Assembly (NCBI GenBank): GCA_034401795.1
Contig: CM067370.1
Coordinates: 66,771,188 to 66,835,187 of the forward strand
Source of the DNA: Chaetoderma sp. LZ-2023a
Taxonomy: Eukaryota > Mollusca > Caudofoveata > Chaetodermatida > Chaetodermatidae
DNA length: 64,000 nucleotides
Reading direction: 5' to 3'
Shown here: piece by piece, positions 1 to 9,956 of the stretch
How the letters are laid out: every line of letters starts with the position of its first letter
How positions within the stretch are numbered: position 1 is the stretch's first letter
Made by a program: the position numbers and the translations under genes
The notes under the pieces: generated by a model
What the model was told of the DNA's origin: nothing
Databases searched by the model: none
What the model saw: only the letters and a program-made list of their open reading frames with translations

Positions 1-420
1 TATATGGCCTTCTTGCCGATCATGGACTCCAACTCCTCCTCTAGAGCCGCCAACTTCTCCCGATTGGAAGGAACAGGAGTCCATTTGGGGATAAGAGAAA
101 GGAGGAGAATGACGGATCCAAGAAGGTGTATAACCCATGTGAATCTGATCTACTAGCCAAGAGTCCTGAACGAGGGACTGCCAAGTCTCCCAGAACAGAG
201 ACAGGCGCCCTCCAACTGGCAAGCTGGGTAGAAGGCACTGAACCGACGGATCCAAAGGCACAAGAAGAGGAAGGGGAGAGATTGAAATAGGAGAAAGGGC
301 TGAACCTACCCGGGCGGTGGCCACACCCTCAAACTCTCTTAGATTGAAAACCTTTGAAAGATGACCTACCTCTAGACCTTGAACTAGGTCTGTAAAAATA
401 AGCCTGGCCCCCCTCTCGCT
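1..420 (-). pseudogene. DIRS-like retrotransposon reverse transcriptase, N-terminal part (runs off window)
   Basis: Read on the minus strand this stretch encodes the region that precedes and opens the RT domain of DIRS-like elements. Visible are VGGRLSLFWETWQSLVQD, then a GY, a TPVPSN-type motif, and KLAALEEELESMIGKKAI. This matches the usual 'GGRL..F...W......W.......GY' and 'AL..E...L..K.AI' lead-in of DIRS RTs. The frame changes near position 110-130, so the copy is broken. The palm motifs would lie beyond position 1 and cannot be seen. It directly follows the gag-like region at 384-2271, as expected for gag then RT. The DIRS assignment is firm at class level; the family is unnamed. Confidence 0.75.
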
Positions 421-2271
421 CTAAGAGCAGGGTGTTGTCTAACCTGGGACCTAGAACGGTGCGATGAGATAGAATCAAAATGATCCTCCTCCGCGGCTCG
501 ATCTTGGAAGTTAGAAGATCTGTTAGAATTATTAATTATCCTAGAAGGATAAGCACTAAATTCATCAGGTCTGAGACTCTTCCTCCTAGGGGAGGAATTG
601 GGACTCTTAACAGAGGAAAAATCTCTTTTCACAGAAGGTTTAGAAAATGAAATCTGAGCCTTAAGATCCCTAGAGGCTCTCAAGCGCTCAGGCCGAATAA
701 GATTAGCAGACTGGCAGAAAATATCCTGGCCGAAAGGAGGAGCTGAAATAAGACTACTCTTAAGCTGATTGGAGATATTCGCCTCAACAAACTTCCTAGA
801 CCTTCTCTTTGATGTAATAAAGCCTAAAGATCTGCAAATGGAGGTAAGGGATCCTCTAGAAATATCGGCTAAAGAACGAAAAACCTCAACAGGGACCTGC
901 TTACCTCTCTCTTCAGCCTTCAGACTTGAGAACAGCTTCTGAAAGCAACGCAAGAAAATTGGCCGACTTGAGCTGAGATCTGCACACAGACTCCCACTTA
1001 ACAAGATCAGAAGCAGACTCAACCTTAGAAGAATCCTTAACATGAGAGGAAAGAACTTCCCAGGAAGGACCAGAGAGAGATTGAGTAGTGGCCACTCGCA
1101 AATAATCATCTTTTGAGATCTGAACAGGAGCATCAAAGTTAGTAGTAAGAGAAAATTCCTTACAATTAACATCATTCACAAAGAAATCTAACATGTCAAC
1201 CACCAAATTATCAATTGGAAGGACCTGAGGAGACAAGAAGAATCAGAAGATGAAAGAGCCGATTCAAAAGAAGGAGTGTCTAGAGAAAACTTGTCCTTAA
1301 GAGGAAGAGAAAGAGTAGAAACAATCCACCTATAGGCCAGGGACCAGTCATCCGAAGAGGCTCTGCCTGGACCAAACCTCTTCAGATCCCTAGCCCCCCC
1401 CCCCCCCCCCCCGACTTGGGAATTGAAGAATTAGAAGAAGGATTAGAAGAGGAAGAAGATGAGAGGAGTCACTAGAGACTATAGAATGAAAAGTTCTAGT
1501 AGAAAGGCCTCCTAGACACTTGAAGCGAAGAAACAGACAAAGAATCAGAAAAGGATGAAAATTGATCAGAAGGAATGTGATAAATGACATTATCCTGACC
1601 AGAGGACATGGGAAAATGAATCAGGCCACTAGCGGAAAATCTCGAAAGAATTGAGAAACGAGCCAACATGAAAGAATGATCAAGGGTCAGATCCCTAACC
1701 ACAGAAGACAAGGGAAAATCCAATCCTGAATCAACAATTTGAAACTCAAGCTCCGAGGAGAGAACGAGAGAAACAATCGGATCAAGGTGATTGAAGGAAG
1801 AAGAAGAGGAAGAGAGGAATTAAGATGAACGGAAGAAGAAGAGGAATGAGCAGGATCCGAAGATCCATGGAGAGAATTGATAGAAGATGGAAGACGGGAA
1901 AACCCCGGAGGAGGCGGGATAGAGGATGACCGAAAAAGAGAAGAGGAAGGAGAAATATGACTAGAAGATAAATCTTTCACCGAGAGAGAAGGGGCAGAAG
2001 AAGAAGGTAGAGACCTATGACCTTGAAACTGAGAGGAATGAGCGGGAGGAAGCCTCCCTCCAGAAAGCAAAACCGCATCACGAAAAGAGGGAGCAAACGA
2101 ACCGGAAGTCGCATCAAAATTAGCAACTTGAGCAGCGGAATGAGAAGAACCAAAATCCTGAACTAAATGATAACTAGAAAAATAAGAGTTAGAAAATTCA
2201 ATAGGACAAGAAGGAGATAAGCCAGAGCTAACAAAGTTCCTATCAAAAGCCACCTGACTCCTATTCACCAA
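384..2271 (-). pseudogene. DIRS-like gag protein, frameshifted
   Basis: Three overlapping minus-strand pieces (1687-2271, 913-1236, 384-1175) read as one decayed gag. The upstream part is Ser/Pro-rich (SSSSVHLNSSLPLLLPS-type runs). The middle part contains IDNLVVDMLDFF and SANFLALLSEAVLKSE, a helical segment typical of the conserved part of DIRS gag. The last part continues as an Arg/Ser-rich tail (SSPRRKSLRPDEF) and overlaps the RT lead-in in another frame. Frame changes occur near 913-930 and around the poly-C run at 1394-1412. No intact start can be chosen. The gag call comes from position and the downstream RT, because gag sequence itself is poorly conserved. Confidence 0.6.
1394..1412. 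repeat. Poly-C homopolymer run
   Basis: Nineteen consecutive C residues inside the gag-like pseudogene. It disrupts the reading frame and is a likely site of polymerase slippage or sequencing error. Similar runs occur at about 10,558-10,571 (G) and 55,375-55,387 (C). Confidence 0.95.
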
Positions 2272-2429
2272 AAGCGATTCCGAAAAATTTAAACGACCAG
2301 ACGAGGAATCTGAAAGACCAGGAAGCTCTTGACCGGAAATGCCAACTCTAATCTTAGACGGAGACCCGGAAAACGGAAGCGGAAGTTGACGCTTGGATAA
2401 GACTCTAGGGATGCCGAAACCATGTGCAT

Positions 2430-2750
2430 TACCGATAATCTAGAGGAACTGGAAACCATGTGTCATGGCTGTGGTTTAATATGCAACATGTTTCATAAGA
2501 ACCACCAACAGCAACTTTCTTTTTTAAAATGCCCATCAATAAAACTCAAATGGTTTGAGAACCACCACTCAAGCAGTTTACTTACAGAGGTGGTCATAGA
2601 AAGTAATTGAGCACTAATTTTAGTTAAGAACCACTGTCATCATACATCCGCATCTCTGTCTTAGTGAAAGTTGTTGCTGTCTCTAATAGCAGTATTTTTG
2701 AGAATCACCATCAATAAAACTCAATGGTCTACTTCAATAATATTCAATAT
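2430..2750. other. AT-rich spacer, no gene
   Basis: This separates the DIRS fragment from the direct repeats around the foldback structure. The phrase 'catcaataaaactcaa' occurs twice (about 2535 and 2710) along with 'gagaaccacca'-like words, suggesting a degraded short direct repeat. No coding potential was recognised. Confidence 0.5.
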
Positions 2751-2945
2751 TTTCCTGTATTTTTACAAGTATCACATTCAAACGCGCCAGATGCAATCAT
2801 ATTAATTAATAATTAATTAATTAATCGGAATAGCACACACAACTTGAGTTTCTTAGTATTTCATAATCTATAAACACCACCCATGCAATAGAAAGCGGTT
2901 GCTAGTGGCCTTTGAATCTTTATTAAGGCTGGAACATGTCGATCT
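2750..2945 (+). repeat. Direct repeat flanking foldback, copy 1 (diverged)
   Basis: About 190 bp sharing the order of landmarks with the copies at 2955-3150 and 5200-5373: 'tttacaagt', an AT-rich 'taattaat' block, 'aatagcacacacaactt', 'cttagtatttcataa', 'caatagaaagcggttgct' and 'attaaggctggaacat'. The AT-rich block is expanded as (TTAA)n. It lies outside the inverted-repeat core. Confidence 0.7.
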
Positions 2946-2954
2946 TCTCCTTAA

Positions 2955-3150
2955 TTTCCCCTAACTTATACAAGTTTCGCTTGCAAGCACGCTATGTAAT
3001 CGCATTACTAATTAATGAACTAGTAACAATTGCAACATGAACTAGTAACAATTGCAACACACAACTCAGGTGTCTTAGTATGTGAATACCTCTGAACATG
3101 ACCATTGCAACAGAAAGGTGTTGCTCTTGGTCGTTGCAAAGTTATTAAGG
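2955..3150 (+). repeat. Direct repeat flanking foldback, copy 2
   Basis: It has the same landmarks as copy 1 ('cttatacaagtttcg', 'cacacaactcag', 'cttagtatgtgaata', 'gaacatgaccattgcaaca', 'attaaggct'). An 18-bp word, 'gaactagtaacaattgca', is duplicated in tandem near 3015-3050. It ends where the left arm of the inverted repeat begins. Confidence 0.75.
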
Positions 3151-5175
3151 CTCTCGTGTTCTATTAAATATAGACACTTTTGCACGAGATATTAGATGCC
3201 TGTTGAATCTACCCAGCATGCAATGCTACCCGGGGTTCAATGCTACCCAGCATGCAATACCCTGACTCCATAAACATTGTAACTGTTGGACGCCATATTC
3301 GTTTAGTCTATTGTCTGCACAAGCCAGGATTTCTCAAACAAAACCAAGCTGCTTGCACGTGCAAATAGTCATTTGTCCTCCAGCTCTGGAAATGTAAGCA
3401 TGCACGTATGGCGTATTCACAGCAGTACATTCACCAGTCTGTATTTCGATACTGTTCAGAGAAAGTGTGTCAATGTCCAGGGGAAAATAGGAGAAAGCTT
3501 TTATATACATTGACAGTAATTTGCGTGAAAGTTGTTGCTATCAATGACAGCGCCAACATTTAGTAAAATTGTTGTCAAAATAATTAATATGTAATGCACT
3601 TATTACCTGCTATATATTTGATAAAAGTTTTATTGAAGTATTGCTGCAACAGCTTTCAGTCTATGTATTCTAAAATAATCATCATAAATTTCAGTCAACA
3701 CTTGCCACAGATTTGAAGCGCAATTTGATTAAGTTGTTCCTGACTAAGGCACCAACGTTATCAAATTTTGTCCATAGAATCACATGGCGCTTGGTATTAC
3801 TATCTAAGTAGAGTGAGTATATGGCCAAAATACGCTTTACCCGCACGAAGGAAATATGTCAACAAGCTAGCGCTTGTACATTTCTGTTTGACCAATGCAT
3901 TTCAAACAAATGCACAAATCTGTCAACGAATCATATATAGAGAATCTAGAACGAGGTCACTTTTCATATCACTATTATGGACCAAGTTGAAAATCATCAA
4001 ACTGATAATTTTCAACGAGGTTCATAATAGTGATATGAAAAGTGACCTCGTTTGAGATTTTATTTATCATATAAACTGTAATTTTGAAATATTTGCCAAT
4101 AGTTGCTGATGTGACTTTTATCTGATTTCTCATTGTTGATTTCCGTGAAATCGATACCGCTGCTGTGTTGCACCACTACTTAATAACAGATACTGAATGC
4201 GCAGCAAAATATAGTGACAAACACAAAATCTGGCCATGTCAGCCGTAAACTACACTTTTCTTCTAAGACTATCGCAGAGCCATGGCCATCAATCGTTACT
4301 TCGCTGCCGACTGATAAACTGTCGCAGTAAAACAGTACCACGTAGTAATCCGTACGCGTCACGCTCACATCAATCGATGTTTTAATTGGTCGATTTAAAT
4401 GGGTTGCGCACCCAACAGCCAATGAAAATACTCCGTTGAATATGGCACGTGTGCTCATATCGAAAAATATGGAATAGGCTAGAAGACTTGTTTATATGAT
4501 AAAAAGGCCTATGCTCAGTTTACCTAAATAGTAATATAGTGATTGCACGTGTGTGGATAATAATTCAACAATGTTGCCGTAGAAACCCACAACTTAGTCA
4601 AATTGTTATTCAAATCCGTAGCGAGTCTACTAAAATTATGATGATTAATTTAGAATATAGAGACTGAAACCTGTTGTAGAAACACTTTTCATTCAAATTA
4701 GTATCTGTACCAGGTAGTAATCGCACTACCTAATAATTATTTTGACAACAATTTTACTGAATGCTGTTGCTGTCATTGATCGCAATAACGTTCATGCAAA
4801 TTATTGTCAAAATATGTATAAAAGCTTTCTTTAAATTTGTTCTGGAAATTGACACACTTGCGCTGATCAGTACTGGAATGCAGGCTGTCGAATGTACTGC
4901 CGTGAATAGTACGCCCTACGTGCATGTTTACGCTTCCAGAGCTGGAGGACAAATGATTATTTGCACGTGCAGGCGGGTTGGTTTTGTTTGAGAAATCCTG
5001 GCCTATACAGACAATAGACGTAACAAATATGGCATCCAATAGTTACACCGATTATGGAGTCAGGGAATTGCATGCTGGGTAGTGTTGCATGCTGGGTAAA
5101 TTTAACAGAAATCAGCAGGCATCTCATATCTCATGCAAAAGGTCCTATATTTAATGGAACACAAGAGCTGTAAGG
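3150..5175. mobile_element. Large foldback / inverted-repeat element
   Basis: The left arm (about 3150-3810) is the reverse complement of the right arm (about 4490-5175) almost throughout. Matching landmarks include 'acccagcatgcaa', 'ccctgactccataa', 'ggccaggatttctcaaac', 'aaataatcatttgtcctcc' and 'gaaagcttttatata'. By eye the arms are roughly 75-80% identical, with small indels. The central 680 bp holds a separate perfect hairpin (3951-4051) and an unrecognised 92-codon minus-strand frame (4180-4458) that I do not accept as a gene. No transposase is present. Foldback-type DNA transposons have this shape, but a palindromic duplication of host sequence is also possible. Confidence 0.7.
3951..4051. 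repeat. Perfect 29-bp stem hairpin at centre of the foldback
   Basis: Bases 3951-3979 (acgaggtcacttttcatatc...) are the exact reverse complement of 4023-4051. The 43-base loop contains a second stem, gttgaaaat / attttcaac. The stem has no mismatches, whereas the outer arms are clearly diverged, so the hairpin is probably younger or separately maintained. It may be a small palindromic MITE. Confidence 0.85.
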
Positions 5176-5199
5176 CAGAAACAGTGATTTATTTCAAAT

Positions 5200-5373
5200 A
5201 TTCCCATAATTTATACAAGTTTCGGGTTCAACTGCCGCTATGCGTTATGTAATTATATTAATTATTCATCCACTAGTAGGAATAGCAACACTCAACCCAG
5301 ATTGTTTAGTATTTGATAGCCTTAGAACATGGCCGTTGCAACAGAAACATGTTGCTGCTAGCCGTGATTAAGG
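5200..5373 (+). repeat. Direct repeat flanking foldback, copy 3
   Basis: It sits just right of the inverted-repeat core in the same orientation as copies 1 and 2. Shared words include 'tttatacaagtttcggg', 'gttatgtaattatatta', 'tttagtatttgatagcc', 'gaacatggccgttgcaaca' and 'attaaggctggaacat'. The core is therefore bracketed by direct repeats of about 175-195 bp. Confidence 0.8.
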
Positions 5374-5682
5374 CTGGAACATAATGATATATTCTATATT
5401 AATAATTGATATTATCACATAGTTGATACAACTCACTCCCTCCCTCACTCTCTGATGATGCGGATGCTGCTGCTGATAAGGATGATGATGGTGGTGCTGA
5501 TAATTTTTATGCATAATACTGATTATTTAAGTTTATTAATAATTTATGATGAATTGTTGTATGCATATCAGATGAAACCAACTAGCCTAAATTTACTAAC
5601 TAAACATGCAGTATGATATGGTGAAAAGGGGTACAGGAACAGTGAACACAAAATATTCCGCCACTTCTTCTTTCGAACAATA
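5374..5682. other. Low-complexity spacer
   Basis: It contains a degenerate GATGATG/GCTGCTG-rich stretch near 5450-5500 and AT-rich sequence. No gene is seen. Confidence 0.5.
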
Positions 5683-6785
5683 TTGATTATGCATATACCG
5701 ATTCAGATCGAAGCCGATCGCATTAATAATATTTTTGGCAGCATTTCCAATATAGATAACACAAATCACAACCTCCCGATATTTGTAGTCAAAACAAATG
5801 AGAAACTCACTGATAGAATTATCCTACCACAAGAGGTCACTGATATCATCCAAATTCTGGATATCAATAAAGCATCAGGTCATGATAAGATCAGTCATCG
5901 TATGTTAAAGACAGTGCAACAGACAATAGCTATACTGCGTACCATCCTCTTTAACAAATCGCTTCAGACATGTACCTTCCCCAGCCGATGAAAAACTGCT
6001 TGCATAAACCCACTCTTCAAGAAGGGAAATAGACAAGAGCCAGGAATTACAGACCGATCTCACTTCTAAGTGTTTTGGGAAAAATCATGGAAAGGGTACT
6101 ATTTAAACATATTTACAATCACCTGAACTTAAACCACCTTCTTTACCAATTTCAGCCAGGCTTCCGACCACACCACTCAACTACACACCAATTAATTGAA
6201 ATGTGTCACATCCTGTCGAAGGCTCTAAACAAAAGGAAATATGTTTGTACAGTTTTCTTTGATGTTGCCAAGGCATTCGACAGAGTCTGGCACAGAGGAT
6301 TATTACATAAAACACAGCAATATGGTATAGATGGTTATCTACACAAATGGGTATCAGACTATCTAACTAATATGAAACAAAAGGTTAGAGTAAATCAAAC
6401 ATACTCTAACCAGGAAACCATAAATGCAGGAGTGGCACAAGGTTCTGTACTTGGACCATTTCTTTTTTTAATATATATAAATGATATTGCTGAAAACATA
6501 GACAATTTGCTATGGCTATTCGCTGACGACACATCACTGACGACACACAGAAGTACCTCATTAGAAGTCGAAATATCATTAAATAGAGATTTACTAATCA
6601 TAGAAAACTGGTCTAACCAATGGCTTATCAATTTCAATCCCAACAAAACAGTGAGTATGATTATGCACAACCAACCAAATCAAAACAGAATAAATCTGCT
6701 CATAAAAAATACCAGAATTAACACCGTCACAACCCACAAATATTTAAGTATAACTTTCTCAAATGATTTTAAATGGACAAAGAAA
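5683..6785 (+). pseudogene. LINE (non-LTR retrotransposon) reverse transcriptase fragment
   Basis: Plus-strand RT of the jockey/CR1 kind. The first piece (5683-5991) has the 'INKASGHDKISHRML' entry motif. After a stop and frameshift near 5990-6075 the second piece continues with GFRPHHSTTHQLIE, FFDVAKAFDRVWH (motif A Asp), AGVAQGSVLGPFLFLIYIND (motif B) and LLWLFADDTSL (the catalytic pair as FADD). It carries on to a KYLSITFSNDFKW post-RT motif, where it stops abruptly at about 6785. There the sequence becomes an antisense DIRS recombinase, so the LINE is 3'-truncated at that junction. Endonuclease and C-terminus are missing. Confidence 0.88.
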
Positions 6786-6975
6786 GTCTGCTATTTACTG
6801 AATAGTGGATTGAGAGATCAATACCCTTTCCTTCACACCACTCTGCAAATTTGTTAACCTTGTTGTTATACGACTTGAAGATTGACTTCCTTCTCGTGGC
6901 TGTGATGAAACTCTGATGTGGAACGTTGTTTGATAACATCCACGCAGTCAATTTGAACATTTCGGGCCGCTCGTG
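6785..6975 (-). pseudogene. DIRS tyrosine recombinase, N-terminal fragment
   Basis: The minus strand encodes SNNVPHQSFITATRRKSIFKS followed by YNNKVNKFAEWCEGKGIDL. The 'Y..K...F..WC...G.D' pattern is the SAM-like core-binding start of DIRS recombinases, just after the RNase H tail 'M.LTAWML'. The catalytic domain (Arg...His-x-x-Arg...Tyr) is absent because the element ends here against the LINE. Confidence 0.75.
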
Positions 6976-7950
6976 TAGGAAGCGGCCCTTGGCCTGGGAG
7001 AGGGGTTCGGAATCTCAGGCAGCTGCACTGGTTTGTCCACCATCAGATCCAGGAGATCCGTCAACCACATGCTGCTGGGCCAAAGCAGCGCTATTCGCAG
7101 GACCAAGCACGGCTCCTCCCTGATCTTCACCAAAACCTTCGGTAGAATGGTGGGCGGATACGCGTAAGCGTGCATCCCTTTCCAGCTTATCGCCAGAGTG
7201 TCTGTATCGATGGCATTTGGATCTGGAATCGGCGAGACATAAGTCATGATTTGAGCATTTTCCTTTGTGGCGAACAAGTCCACGTTTGGTTTGCCCCAAT
7301 ACTTGAAGATCCTTTGTAGAATTGGATGGTTGAGAGACCATTCTGTTGGCAGAATTCACTGTCTGCCAGACAAAGCATCCGCCAGAATGTTCAATCGACC
7401 AGGAATATGAGCTGCTTTCAAAACAACAGAGTAATTCCTGCACGATTGAATTGAGTGCCACACTTTCATACACAGCCTTGGCCAATTAAGTATGATACTA
7501 CTGTCGATTTGTCCGACCCTATATCACCTTGCCCCTGACTTCTGGAAGAAACTTTTCCAATGCCAGTTCCACTGCCATCATTTCCTCCCTTGGAGAGTCC
7601 ATGTGCCCGAAACCTGGTGTTCTCCCAGGCAGGCCCCCACCCTCCAGCGATGCATCTGTGCACACGGACAGCTGGGGTGGGGTAGGTGAAGCAAAACTCC
7701 TACTAAGAGATTCTGATGCTCCTTCCACCATACAAGATGCGACATTATTGGCTCCAAAACTGGTACCAGCTTTGACAGGGGTTCTATTCTCTGCTTCCAC
7801 AGAGACATCAGATACAACTGGATAGGTCTTCGCATTAGAGCAGCGTACAGGATTACCTGCTCCATGGAGACCATCATGGCCAGCATCTGAAGAAACCTCC
7901 TCGCCTGAATGTGGTTTCCCAATCAAAAATTCTTGGAGTAGGCCAGCACA
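6948..7950 (-). pseudogene. DIRS RT C-terminus and RNase H, frameshifted
   Basis: Read downwards on the minus strand: an RT-RNase H connection (AMMVSMEQVILYAALMRRP, then PIQLYLMSLW), the RNase H opening VCTDASLEGGG with its first catalytic Asp, EMMAVELALEKFLPEVRGK, then STVVSYLIGQ. After a frameshift near 7,470-7,490 comes the tail VDLFATKENAQ...TYVSPIPDPNA...AYAYPPTILPKVLVKI. The order and motifs are those of DIRS pol upstream of its recombinase. At least two frame changes make it non-functional. Confidence 0.8.
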
Positions 7951-7974
7951 GAAAACAGTGCGGACCTGTAGTGG

Positions 7975-8760
7975 CTATGGAACTCTGGCCATGCACGGCG
8001 GCAACGGCACCCCACGTGTGGCCGCTGTACCAGGCGAGATAGGTGAGTACCAAGCCTGGCCAGCAACACCCGTCACTGTGTCGGTGGGTGGCAAGCCAAC
8101 CAGCACTGGACGGGTGCCCGGTACCGGTGTCGCCTCAACCATGGGCGGAGTGGCTGCCATGGCTTGCGCCAAGCCAGACAGATGGAGGGCGGTTCCGTCC
8201 AGGATGGAATCGACCTCCATGCTCTCCACTCGCGGTATCTCAGGCCGCAACAACCTCTCCTCTTCAGCCTCCTCATACTCAGACCCCGAAGAGTCGTCAC
8301 CGGATGAAGAAGCACTGGAGCCATCCTGTCGAATGGCTCCCATGCATGACGGACCAGCTACTGCTACTGGACCACCCGGAGGTGGCCGCAGAGAAGCAGT
8401 ACCCGCCAGGCCGGAGCCCGACGGGACAGCCAGGGAGCCATATGAGATGGCCCCCCTCGGTAACCAGTCCAGAAACCTGTCCAAGGACAGGGTCCGTACC
8501 AGACATGGAGAGAGATTACCATACAGTCTTCGGTATCAGAGACAACACCAGCGTGGGCAGGACACTATGGAAGAAGCCTTGCATAGCGGGCCCAAACCAC
8601 GCCGGGTGTGCCCTCTCCGAACCCTCCAACTACAGACGAGGAGCGGCCCCAGGGGCCGAAATGGACGCTACTCGGTTTCTTTTCAAAATGCTTGACCCCG
8701 CGTCAGACCCAGCCACGTCCTTCTGGGCAAGGAACTCGACCAAAAACTTGACTGGCTACA
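7975..8760 (-). pseudogene. Gag-like ORF of DIRS-like copy A
   Basis: A 169-residue open minus-strand frame (7975-8484) contains the family-specific blocks SLRPPPGGPVAVAGPS, an acidic SSASSSGDDSSGSEYEEAEEE tract, PRVESMEVDSILDGTALHL and TVTGVAGQAWYSPISPG. The same blocks occur in copy C at 56,384-56,900. Upstream, in another frame, DPVLGQVSGLVTEG and ARRTWLGLTRG also match C. No start codon can be fixed. The gag role is inferred from its position upstream of pol. Confidence 0.6.
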
Positions 8761-9956
8761 CTGAACAGACATTACACCCATTATCAACATTACATGACGA
8801 ACATCGAAAACAGACATGGTCCTTAAACGTGACCTTGATGAATTTGTGACACTCTGGGCAAGATGGTGGGGTAGGCTTGGCCTGAAAACAAGCACAAACC
8901 TAAAATAAGCAAGCGGAACAAAACAGGAATGGAAGGCAGACAAATAATTTTCTAATATTTTCACAATAAATTAAAAGCTAACCCTCCGCCCTCCGGCACA
9001 CCACACCCGCAACGTTACAACCAAGATCGTGTAAACTGGCGACAAGAATGATAGCGGGCCAATAATACCCATAAATTGATCCTGAAGGATGTATAAACAC
9101 GAACCAGGAACCATATCGAATGCATTCGCGGTATATTTAAGAATTAATTCCCAAATTATACTACTCAAACGAAGGCCAAAACGATACGTGAAGGAACAAC
9201 AAAATTAATTAACATACTGTTGTAGAACACGGTAAAACCGCAGAACACACATCTTAAACAATAATTTTGAAATCATCGATCAATGCAAACACGCAAAACT
9301 TGACATAATTCTAAAGTTTCTGGCACAGAACACACGCAGCACCCGGAATAAGATGCGCGATTTAATGAAACATTTCCGTCACCCAAATAATCTCAGAAAT
9401 AAAAGGGTGTCGCCACCTGCTCGGACCATACGGTTGACGTAAGTCGATTTTTAGTGTTAAAAAATCGTAAGCCAACGCCTAGTTTCATATTACTGCCCGA
9501 TCGTCATTAGGATTTAAAGGAGGCGATCTTATTTGGCATATTTCGGTGTAACCACATGTCCCAGTTCCGGGGTCAGAAAATGGGACATGCTACACAGACG
9601 AAATTTCAGAGACATAAGTCGCCATATAGCTAAATTAATAACAAGAAAGAATACGACCTGAGAATCAGAGGCTCCTTCCATAGCTAAATCCAGTAATTCC
9701 AGTAAACAAAACAGCAAATAGACACACAGAAAAACACAAAGAAAACTGAGATTTCCCTACGGAAAATAGCAATGTATCTCTTGTTGCTATGCAAACAAGA
9801 ATGAGTGTCTCTGGTAGGCGGGTAACCGTTTGTTGGGGGCCGGGTACCCGGTTCCACGAGCCAGTAAAGCTTACTAAATCTAGATTCCTAGAGCCAGCTA
9901 TCAGGATAGCTGTACTATCAATGAGTAATGTAATAGTAAGTATTGATCGGAGAATA
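8760..9956 (-). mobile_element. 5' leader and inverted terminal repeat of DIRS-like copy A
   Basis: Non-coding 1.2 kb homologous to 57,200-58,393 of copy C. The outer part (about 9790-9956) matches the right inverted end of C: 'aaacaagaatgag', a 'cgggtacccggttcca' palindrome-like core, 'agtaaagctt', 'tagagccagct' and 'agtattgatcggagaata'. No partner repeat remains on the other side, because the element is truncated at 6785. Confidence 0.7.

Larger units (their letters stand above)
6785..9956 (-). mobile_element. DIRS-like retrotransposon copy A (truncated)
   Basis: Minus-strand element reading, from its 5' end at about 9956 downwards: inverted terminal repeat, long leader, gag, a short end of RT plus RNase H, then the first part of the tyrosine recombinase, cut at 6785. 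The 5' leader and gag are close relatives of copy C (54,880-58,393), with common words such as 'ccgcaacgttaca', 'aggatgtataa' and 'aaacaagaatgag'. Most of RT is missing between gag and RNase H (junction near 7,930-7,975). The 3' half of the recombinase, the internal complementary region and the other terminal repeat are gone. Confidence 0.8.

Noticed and set aside
1-2400. Retroviral or LTR-retrotransposon gag-pol
   Set aside because: The pre-RT motif order (GGRL...W...GY, then AL..E...L..K.AI) is DIRS-like, and no LTRs, protease or integrase are visible.
4180-4458. 92-codon minus-strand frame in the foldback centre
   Set aside because: No recognised motif, and the frame is no longer than several chance frames nearby.
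7958-8849. Long plus-strand open frames (245 and 268 codons)
   Set aside because: They are antisense to the DIRS gag-like region; the minus-strand frame is the one sharing protein blocks with copies B and C. GC-rich codon bias keeps the opposite strand open.
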